Source: JACZXC01 sp036447375 (GTDB lineage Bacteria > Myxococcota_A > UBA9160 > SMWR01). From it: a stretch of DNA of 13,396 nt. The notes below the pieces were generated by a model. It was not told where the DNA came from. It was given only the letters and a program-made list of their open reading frames with translations, and did no database searches. Location of the stretch: NCBI GenBank assembly GCA_036447375.1, contig JAZFUU010000162.1:1-13396 (forward strand), given 5' to 3'. Both the position numbers and the translations under genes were made by a program. Shown here in pieces: positions 6,663 through 12,598 of the stretch (position 1 is the first letter of the stretch; the number at the start of each line of letters is the position of its first letter).

Positions 6663-8066
6663 CTAGAGGGCTTCCTGGGTGGGCGCGAGCAGTGGGCTGC
6701 CAACGAGCTCGGAGAGAAGTGCGTCGCGGGTACGGTAGAACGCGTACCGCGACGAGGGAGCGACCGGCTCACCCCCGGGATCGCCCATGGACGCCGGGTC
6801 TACGTAGCGCCCGTCTCGAGCGATCCGAAAACACACGTGGGGTCCCGTGGCCAGCCCGGAGTCGCCCACATAGCCGATGAGCTGCTTCTGCTTGACCTTG
6901 TCTCCCGTCCTCAATCCCGACACAAAGCGGGACAGATGCGCGTAGTAGGAAACGTAGCCCTGGGAATGGCGGATCTTCAGCAGGTTCCCGAAGCCGCCCG
7001 CGGCGCCGCGGAAGATCACCTTGCCGTCGGCAACCGCCCACAGGGGCGCGCCGACCGGCGCAGCGTAATCGACGCCGTGATGGGGCCGGGTGATCTTGAG
7101 AATCGGGTGAAGTCGCGCAGTCGTGAAGCTCGAACTGATGCGGCCGAAACGCAGCGGGGCCAGCAGGAACTGGCGCTTGACCGACGTTCCATCGGGCCGG
7201 TAGTAGCCCCCGATTCCGTCGTCGTCTTCAAAGTAGAGAGCGACGTGCTTGCCCGAGGCTCCGGCGTAGTGCGCCGCGAGGATGCGTCCTGGCCGCACGT
7301 AGACGGAACCTACTGCGTCGTCGGTACGGTACAGACGCTCGTACACGAGTCGGAACTCGTCGCCCGAATGGACATTGCGCGAGAAATCGATGTCCCAGGC
7401 GAAAATTTCTGAAAAGTCCCCGGCGAGCCTGGGATCTTCGCCGAGTTCCTCGAACGCGTCGTGGAGGTTCGTAGTGACGATGCCGGTGATTCGCGCCGCT
7501 CGCGGTCGCAAGACCGCTTCCTGAACGTGGACGGCGTAGTCCTCGCCTTCCCGGGTCAGCCGGAAACTCCGAGTGTCCGTCGTCTGGTAGTGAAACTCGA
7601 GAATTTGCCCGCTCTCGTCCTGGGTCAAGCGAAAGGTCTGCCCGGCTCGAGCGTTCCGGAAATCGAAATGCCCGGACAGCTCGTTGGCGATGCGGTTCAC
7701 CACTTCCGCCGAGACTTGCCGATCCGTCAGCGCGCTGGCCAGACTTCGGCCGGGCTCGATCTCGCCGTTCGTGATGCGGACCACCGGTTCGGGCGGAGGC
7801 AGCGCCACAGTCTGGAGCGCAGCCGAGTCGGCGCCGGCGAACGCCGGAGCCGCATCCATTTCCGGCGGGACGTACGCTGACAAGCCGAGCAGCATCGCCA
7901 AGGCCACGGTCAGGCCCAGCCCCAAGGATCCGAGGAGGTGTCGATGGAACGAAACTCGGTAGCTGGATGTTCGGGCTCGTCTGTACAACACCGCTCCGTG
8001 GGGGCCTCTGTAGGAGTATAGTTCGCCCCGCGACGCGGGATTCGCACGATGCAATCCGGTCGACAT
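6663..8066 (-). CDS. M23-family (LytM/MepM-like) peptidoglycan endopeptidase, membrane-anchored
   Basis: Periplasmic zinc endopeptidase that probably cuts peptidoglycan cross-links during wall growth. It has 467 residues: a basic N-terminus and a single hydrophobic segment (about 44-66, LLGSLGLGLTVALAMLLGLS), then a LysM/OapA-like and middle region (about 95-300) as in MepM/Csd3-type enzymes, and a C-terminal M23 domain (about 305-425). Catalytic features are H329 and D333 in HHGVDYAAP, H377 in YYAHL and H410 in TGPHVCF. The usual second His of the HxH motif is Cys here (C412). The start is taken as ATG at 8064-8066. A GTG/TTG around residues 26-27, preceded by GGAG and a TATACT box, is an alternative that keeps the membrane segment. 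The gene heads the minus-strand cluster containing yjjX and gshA. Confidence 0.9.
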   Translation of the reverse strand: MSTGLHRANPASRGELYSYRGPHGAVLYRRARTSSYRVSFHRHLLGSLGLGLTVALAMLLGLSAYVPPEMDAAPAFAGADSAALQTVALPPPEPVVRITNGEIEPGRSLASALTDRQVSAEVVNRIANELSGHFDFRNARAGQTFRLTQDESGQILEFHYQTTDTRSFRLTREGEDYAVHVQEAVLRPRAARITGIVTTNLHDAFEELGEDPRLAGDFSEIFAWDIDFSRNVHSGDEFRLVYERLYRTDDAVGSVYVRPGRILAAHYAGASGKHVALYFEDDDGIGGYYRPDGTSVKRQFLLAPLRFGRISSSFTTARLHPILKITRPHHGVDYAAPVGAPLWAVADGKVIFRGAAGGFGNLLKIRHSQGYVSYYAHLSRFVSGLRTGDKVKQKQLIGYVGDSGLATGPHVCFRIARDGRYVDPASMGDPGGEPVAPSSRYAFYRTRDALLSELVGSPLLAPTQEAL

Positions 8067-8163
8067 GGATCCAGGTATATTCCCCGGGGGGCTTCGATCC
8101 GAATCCGGGGCGCGGTCCAACTCATTGATTCTAGAACATTTTCTCGTTCTGGGCACACGACGG
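8067..8163. promoter_or_regulatory. Divergent intergenic region between M23 and M20 peptidase genes
   Basis: 97 bp between the two divergent starts, and the only place in the window where both strands need a promoter. It contains an AT-rich patch at about 8121-8146, with TTGATT at 8125-8130 on the plus strand and TAGAAT at 8128-8133 on the minus strand. An imperfect -10-like TATACC lies at 8074-8079 on the minus strand. No pair with a good -35/-10 spacing could be found, so promoters are inferred from gene orientation rather than shown by motifs. Confidence 0.4.
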
Positions 8164-9624
8164 ATGGGTGAGATCCATCGCCAGCTCGCGGCTAGCGTGT
8201 TGGCATGCGGCCTGCTGGCGGGGCCCGCGGCGGGGGTCGATCCGACCCCGATTCCGGAACCCGCCCCGGTCCCCTCTGAGCTGCCCCCGCTTCCCCTTCG
8301 CGAGCGAGCCGCCCGGACCCTGAGCGATGCCATTCGACTGGTATCGGTCAACCCGCCGGGCGACGAGGCGCCGCTGGCCCTCTACCTGGTGCAAAAACTG
8401 CGCGAAGGCGGCCTCGAGGCGGCTCTGATCCCGACCCCCGCAGGCGACTCGAAGGTGGGTCGCGCCGCTGCCTGGGGCCGCTTGCCCGGCACCGGCGAAA
8501 GACGCCCGCTGGTGCTGCTGTCCCACATCGACGTGGTTCCCGCAAACCGGGCTGCCTGGTCGACGGACCCCTTCGCTGGGATTCGCAAGGACGGCTTTGT
8601 CATCGGGCGTGGCTCCCTCGACGCGAAGGGGGTCACGGTGATTCAGCTGCTGGCGATGACCGAGCTCGCAAAGCGGGACGTCCCATTGAAGCGTGACATC
8701 GTATTCCTGGCGACACCGGACGAGGAAAAGGGCGGTCTCGACGGCGCGGGATACCTGGTTCGCGAGCGCCCAGGGCTCCTGCTGGATGCGGAGTTCCTGT
8801 TGACCGAAGGCGGCGGGATCCGCCGCCTGTCCGATCAGACACCATCGGTCTGGGGGATCTCGGTGATCGAGAAGAGCCCCTGCTGGATGCGCCTCACGGC
8901 GCGCGGCACACCGGGGCACAGCTCGGCGCCCCCTCGTGACGCCGCGGTTCCGCGACTGATTGCGGCTCTCGAGCGCGTACGACAGCTGGACCATCCAACG
9001 CGCGTGGTCCCGGAGGTACAGCGGATGTTCGCGATCCTCGCGCCCCTGGCCTCTGCCGAGGACGCGCGCGGATACGACGATCTCGCGACGAACCTGATGG
9101 TCGATCCGGCCTTTCGCAATCGATTCCTTTCGGAACGGGCCCAGGCGGCGCTGGTTCGCAACACGCTGACGATCACGGTGCTGGAGGGTGCCCCGAGCAC
9201 GAACGTGCTTCCCGTCACGGCATCGGCCCACATCGATGTGCGCCTGCTTCCCTTCGAGCGCTGCGACGTCTTCGTCGATCGGGTGCGTCAGGCCGTGGGG
9301 GACACGAGTGTCCGCGTCGAACCCCTGCTCAGCTTTCACTCCCGCGGGTCGACGATCGATACCGATCTGTACCGGGCCATCGAAAACGTGGCCGAAGCCA
9401 CCGACCCGGGCGCCGTGATCGTCCCCCGCATGCTCGTGGGCTTCACCGACGCCCACTACTTTCGCGACCTGGGCATCCACTCCTACGGGTTCGTTCCGCG
9501 CTGGCATCGAGCCGGGGAGGCTCGCGGCATTCACGGCCCCGACGAACGCGTGTCCGTCGAGAATCTCGAGCGCGGGATTCAGACCCTGATCGCGATCATC
9601 ACGGAGCTCGACCGGCTCGACTGA
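8164..9624 (+). CDS. M20-family metallopeptidase (carboxypeptidase-like), exported
   Basis: Di-zinc aminoacyl/carboxypeptidase-type hydrolase of the M20 (ArgE/DapE/CPG2/PM20D1-like) family, 486 residues from ATG 8164. The N-terminus (MGEIHRQLAASVLACGLLAG) looks like a signal peptide, and C15 in VLAC could be a lipobox cysteine. The mature enzyme then acts outside the cytoplasm. Metal and catalytic residues are present: H121 in LLSHIDVVP, D153 in GRGSLDAKG, E187/E188 in PDEEKGG, E215 in LLTEGGG and H457 in GIHGPDER. The dimerisation lid begins near ARGTPGHSSAPP. The open frame extends 33 codons upstream to ATG 8065, but that part lacks signal-peptide character and overlaps the M23 start. It is the only plus-strand gene and converges on the aminotransferase; its last 12 codons lie in the 47-bp duplication. 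The substrate is unknown. Confidence 0.9.
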   Translation: MGEIHRQLAASVLACGLLAGPAAGVDPTPIPEPAPVPSELPPLPLRERAARTLSDAIRLVSVNPPGDEAPLALYLVQKLREGGLEAALIPTPAGDSKVGRAAAWGRLPGTGERRPLVLLSHIDVVPANRAAWSTDPFAGIRKDGFVIGRGSLDAKGVTVIQLLAMTELAKRDVPLKRDIVFLATPDEEKGGLDGAGYLVRERPGLLLDAEFLLTEGGGIRRLSDQTPSVWGISVIEKSPCWMRLTARGTPGHSSAPPRDAAVPRLIAALERVRQLDHPTRVVPEVQRMFAILAPLASAEDARGYDDLATNLMVDPAFRNRFLSERAQAALVRNTLTITVLEGAPSTNVLPVTASAHIDVRLLPFERCDVFVDRVRQAVGDTSVRVEPLLSFHSRGSTIDTDLYRAIENVAEATDPGAVIVPRMLVGFTDAHYFRDLGIHSYGFVPRWHRAGEARGIHGPDERVSVENLERGIQTLIAIITELDRLD

Positions 9625-9682
9625 GCAGCTCCTGAATCGCGATCATCACGGAGCTCACCCGGGTCGACTGAGCAGCTCCTGG
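9589..9682. repeat. 47-bp imperfect tandem duplication at a convergent gene junction
   Basis: Two adjacent 47-bp copies (9589-9635 and 9636-9682) match at 43 of 47 positions; differences fall at copy positions 22, 23, 28 and 47. The plus-strand M20 gene stops inside copy 1 (TGA 9622-9624). The minus-strand aminotransferase stops inside copy 2 (9655-9657). The minus-strand stop in copy 2 depends on A at 9657; the equivalent base in copy 1 (9610) is G and gives a sense codon. A 6-bp inverted repeat (AGCTCC at 9627-9632, GGAGCT at 9650-9655) spans the copies but has no T-run. Confidence 0.95.
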
Positions 9683-10992
9683 ATGGCCCGGTGCAGGGCT
9701 TCGAAGAGCGGCTCGATCTCATCCAGCTCGAGACACGAGAAGGCGATGCGCAGGTCGGAGGTTCCGATCGAGATCAACCCGATCCCGTACTCGCCCAGCA
9801 GGTGCAGCCGAACGGTCTCCGCTTCCACCCCTTCGACCCGAAGGCTCATGAAATAGCCGCTGTTGAACGGGTAGACCCGCCAGCTCTCGCGGAAGCGAGG
9901 CGCGTGGGCCACCTCATGGACCTTCTCGGCCCGGGCTCGCAGCGTTTCCAGCTTGAGCTTGCGTTCCCCGTCGATGGAGGAAGAGGCCAGTGCCTGCTCC
10001 ACCAGCAACTGGGAGAGGTGCGACACGTTCGAGATCCCGCTTCGGATGGCGCCCCGCAGCTTGGCGTCGAGGACCGCGGCTACCTCGTCGGCGGTCTCCT
10101 CGCGTCCGGGGCCGATGCTGAGAAAACCGCATCGCAGACCCCAGGCGAACAACTCCTTGGTCGCACCGTCGAGCTTCACGGCCAGAAGGTTCGGGTGGCG
10201 GTTCGTCAACACGCCGAAGAACGACTCCGTCATCGACGGGCCACCCAGGTGATAGAAGAGGCCGAAGTAGGCGTCGTCGGTGACCGCAACGATCCGGGTC
10301 CCGCTCTCCGCCTGGCGCACCAGGGCGTTCGAGATCGCCTCGCCCTCGCTGGGTGACGGCACGTAGCCGGTCGGATTGTTGGGGAAGTTGAGCAGCACGA
10401 TCACCTTTTCGCGCCCTTCGGCCGCCTCCGCCAGCGTCCGAGCAAAACCCTTGCAGTTGAAACCGGACCCCTCGTAGAAGGGGAAGGTCTTGATCGACGC
10501 TCCCAGGCGAACCTCGTAGGTCAGGCGGTAGTTGCCCCAGAGCTTGTCGGGAATCACGATGACATCGCCGGCTTCCACGAACAGGTCGCCGGTGAGCGAC
10601 AGGCCGTGGGTAATCGCGCTGGTGGCGATCGGCAGACCGCAGCGCTTGCCCCGCTGGGAGGGGTTCTCGCTCAGCTGCTTCTCCCGCCAGCGCTCGCGCA
10701 GACTCGCGCGTCCTCCGGCGGGCGCGTAGTCCACGGCATTGGCCGGGTCCAGGTCCGCCAGATACCGCGTCACCGAGGGCAGGTGCATGGGCTCGCCCAA
10801 AGCCGTGGCGATTCCGATGGTCGCGTTGAAGCGGTGGGCCGACTCACGGGCCTCGGCGGACTGGGAGAGGATCCCCTTTGGGAAATAGAGCCGCCGGCCC
10901 AGGGGCGACAGCATCGCCAACACCTCGGGCGCGGCGACCTCGAGTCGCCGATTGAGTTCCCGTGCCAGCGCGTTGGGTTCCGGAAAGGTCAT
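9655..10992 (-). CDS. PLP-dependent aminotransferase, class I/II fold
   Basis: Fold-type I pyridoxal-phosphate enzyme of 445 residues, acting in the cytoplasm. Recognisable sites are the YAPAGG segment (about 89-94), N206 in NFPNNPTGY, D240 and Y242 in TDDAYFGLF, the Schiff-base lysine K279 in LDGATKELFAWGLRCGF, and the substrate-carboxylate arginine in DLRIAFSCLE near the C-terminus. The N-terminal 60 residues (LSPLGRRLYFPKGILSQSAEAR) are longer than in classical aspartate aminotransferases and resemble a less-studied subgroup; the amino donor and acceptor cannot be inferred. The start is ATG at 10990-10992, with AGGA eight bases upstream. It follows the GNAT gene by 54 bp. The C-terminal residues IQELLSRPG are encoded in copy 2 of the 47-bp repeat. 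Confidence 0.92.
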   Translation of the reverse strand: MTFPEPNALARELNRRLEVAAPEVLAMLSPLGRRLYFPKGILSQSAEARESAHRFNATIGIATALGEPMHLPSVTRYLADLDPANAVDYAPAGGRASLRERWREKQLSENPSQRGKRCGLPIATSAITHGLSLTGDLFVEAGDVIVIPDKLWGNYRLTYEVRLGASIKTFPFYEGSGFNCKGFARTLAEAAEGREKVIVLLNFPNNPTGYVPSPSEGEAISNALVRQAESGTRIVAVTDDAYFGLFYHLGGPSMTESFFGVLTNRHPNLLAVKLDGATKELFAWGLRCGFLSIGPGREETADEVAAVLDAKLRGAIRSGISNVSHLSQLLVEQALASSSIDGERKLKLETLRARAEKVHEVAHAPRFRESWRVYPFNSGYFMSLRVEGVEAETVRLHLLGEYGIGLISIGTSDLRIAFSCLELDEIEPLFEALHRAIQELLSRPG

Positions 10993-11046
10993 GGAGGGTT
11001 CCTGGGCCGGGCTCCTCGACGTCCCGACTCGATCCGCGCGCGGAAT

Positions 11047-11529
11047 CTACAGGCGACGGTGCAGCACGTCCATGAGGTCGCCAAAACCCAGCGCGCGCCA
11101 GAACCCCTGGCCCTCGGAGTTCTGCGAGGCCACCCGAACCTCGACCCGCTTCACCCCCCGTGACCGGAGCCAGTCGTCCGCCGCGGCCACCAGCGCTCGG
11201 CCGATTCCCCGGCGGCGCTCGGCCGGGCGAACCCCCAGATCGGTGATCTCACCCCGGACGACTTCGGCCAGAATCGGCGGAGCGTGATCGATGCGAACCG
11301 TGCAAAACCCGGCGATCCCCGACGGTCCCTCCCAGATGAAGGTCTCGACGTCGGAACTCCGGAGCTGTCCGACCAGCAACGCGCGGATCTCGGCATCTGC
11401 ATCGCTTCGAAGCGCGAAGAGCCCGTCGATCGCTCGGTGGTGCTCGGTGATCGCGATCCAGAGGGGGGCGATCGCATCGAGATCGTCGACAACCGCGCGG
11501 CGAATCGCCCCCGCGGAAGAGCGCGTCAC
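11047..11529 (-). CDS. GNAT-family N-acetyltransferase
   Basis: Acetyl-CoA-dependent acyltransferase of 160 residues, the normal length for a single GNAT domain. The N-terminal IRRAVVDDLDAIAPLW pattern (about 9-24), the central FIWEGPSGIAGFCTVRI strand pair (about 64-80) and motif A, ITDLGVRPAERRRGIGRALV (about 95-114, with the R/Q-x-x-G-x-G/A CoA loop at 105-110), are clear. A C-terminal EVRVASQNSEGQGFWRALGF follows, as is usual. The start is GTG at 11527-11529, overlapping the stop of the exported-protein gene (GTGA), so translation is probably coupled. The aminotransferase follows 54 bp downstream. The acceptor substrate (small molecule, protein or toxin) cannot be told from the sequence. 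Confidence 0.93.
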   Translation of the reverse strand: MTRSSAGAIRRAVVDDLDAIAPLWIAITEHHRAIDGLFALRSDADAEIRALLVGQLRSSDVETFIWEGPSGIAGFCTVRIDHAPPILAEVVRGEITDLGVRPAERRRGIGRALVAAADDWLRSRGVKRVEVRVASQNSEGQGFWRALGFGDLMDVLHRRL

Positions 11530-12593
11530 GGACGGAGCTTGCCCTTCTCGATCATCTCCACCACTTCCTCGACCGATCGGCCTTCATCGAGAAGTTCTTT
11601 CTCAATGCGCACAGACAGATCCTCGAGCTGCGGCTTCAACGGCTTCGGACTCTGTCCAAGTTCTTGCATCCCCTGCTCCAACCACTCGTAGATGACGCCC
11701 CGCACCTGCATGCGAGTGGTCCGCGAGATCTCGCCCGCGGCACGGACTTCGTCGATGTATTCCTGGAGGGATTCCGTGCCGAGGAGACTCTGTGCGGTGA
11801 AGCCATACTGCCCCGCAAACGACTCCATGAATCGCTGACCTTGGGTCTTGCCGCTGCCCGCGACGACCCGGATGTCGCCCGCGCGCATCATCCGAAAGGT
11901 TCCGTGCCGGCTTCCGTCCCGTTCGAAGCGACCGCGCAGAACGGCCCCTCCGGATTCGACCTCCAGCGTCGAATACACCGTCGCGCCCTCCACGTTCTCG
12001 CCCCGCATCGAACCCATGACGTCGTTGCGACGGAACTCCGGAAGGTCGGGCATCCCCTCGATGGACCACGCCTCCGAGTAGGTGATGACCGAGGCCGAGG
12101 CGGCTCTGGATCGACGCTGGGAATTCCAGCCCTTCTCGTCCGAGCCGCGCAGGGTCTTCGACTTCGAGCCCCGGGTATTGAACTCGAGGCCTTTCTGGAT
12201 GTTGATCAGTTGGCCGGGATTCGGCTCCCAGCCGTGGACCACCCGCGCCGCTCCCGAGGTTCCCAGGTGCTCGAAACGCCCGGATTTGTCGTCGAAGACG
12301 ACGATCGGATACTCGATCCAGCGAATTCTGCTTCCGGAAGGTTTGAAGACCCAGAGTCGATCGTCCCAACGCATCGCCTCGGAATTGTGGGCATGGTCGT
12401 CGCGGTAGTGGACGAGCACATGCCAGGTGCCGATCAGGTCGACCTCCTCGACGGCGACCGCCGGCGCCGCTCCGAAGACACCCGCGATCACAGCTACACC
12501 GCAAGCCCGAAGGGCGCGCAGCAAGCCGAAGGCGAGCGAAGTCGAACCGCAAGCCCGAAGGGCGCGCAGAGAGCCGCAGGCGAGCGAAGTCAA
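11526..12593 (-). CDS. Exported protein of unknown function
   Basis: I do not recognise this protein. From TTG 12591-12593 it has 355 residues. A hydrophobic segment ending AGVFGAAPAVA just before VEEVDLIGTW looks like a cleaved signal peptide, so the mature part (about 310 residues) should be periplasmic or secreted. The mature N-terminal half is strand-rich (GTWHVLVHY, DRLWVFKP, RIRWIEYPIVVFDD, then STLEVESGGAVLRGRFERD), reminiscent of a beta-barrel or sandwich. The C-terminal 100 residues are helical and charged, ending VVEMIEKGKLRP. The start is uncertain: TTG 12650 (inside thyX), TTG 12593 (just after the thyX stop), TTG 12524 (gives MLRALRACG plus the hydrophobic core, a well-formed signal peptide) and GTG 12491 are all open, and none has a clear ribosome-binding site. 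It overlaps the GNAT gene by 4 bp. Confidence 0.8.
   Translation of the reverse strand: MTSLACGSLRALRACGSTSLAFGLLRALRACGVAVIAGVFGAAPAVAVEEVDLIGTWHVLVHYRDDHAHNSEAMRWDDRLWVFKPSGSRIRWIEYPIVVFDDKSGRFEHLGTSGAARVVHGWEPNPGQLINIQKGLEFNTRGSKSKTLRGSDEKGWNSQRRSRAASASVITYSEAWSIEGMPDLPEFRRNDVMGSMRGENVEGATVYSTLEVESGGAVLRGRFERDGSRHGTFRMMRAGDIRVVAGSGKTQGQRFMESFAGQYGFTAQSLLGTESLQEYIDEVRAAGEISRTTRMQVRGVIYEWLEQGMQELGQSPKPLKPQLEDLSVRIEKELLDEGRSVEEVVEMIEKGKLRP
12498..12593. repeat. 48-bp hairpin-rich tandem repeat, two copies
   Basis: Copies at 12498-12545 and 12546-12593 match at 44 of 48 positions. Each holds two short hairpins with three-base loops: GCCCGAAGGGC (12505-12515 and 12553-12563) and GCCGAAGGC (12525-12533), which becomes GCCGCAGGC in the second copy (12573-12581). 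That change alters only the loop and keeps the stem. The array fills the space between the thyX stop and the exported-protein gene. It is 16 codons long per unit and therefore open in frame, encoding SLRALRACG-like peptide twice. It resembles a palindromic intergenic repeat; whether it is dispersed in the genome cannot be seen here. Confidence 0.93.
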
Positions 12594-12598
12594 AAGAA

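Noticed and set aside
8133..8150. Inverted repeat AGAAC-N8-GTTCT as a LexA-type operator
   Set aside because: The spacing does not fit the GAAC-N4-GTTC or GTTC-N7-GTTC LexA boxes, the arms are only 5 bp, and neither neighbouring gene is an SOS gene.
8131..9534. 467-codon open frame on the minus strand opposite the M20 gene
   Set aside because: The plus strand carries all M20 metal-binding motifs across this stretch. The antisense product has low-complexity Arg/Gly/Gln composition and no recognisable motif.
9627..9655. Inverted repeat AGCTCC/GGAGCT as a bidirectional terminator between the convergent genes
   Set aside because: It has only 6 bp of stem, a 17-base loop and no T-run on either strand. 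The pairing is a by-product of the tandem duplication.
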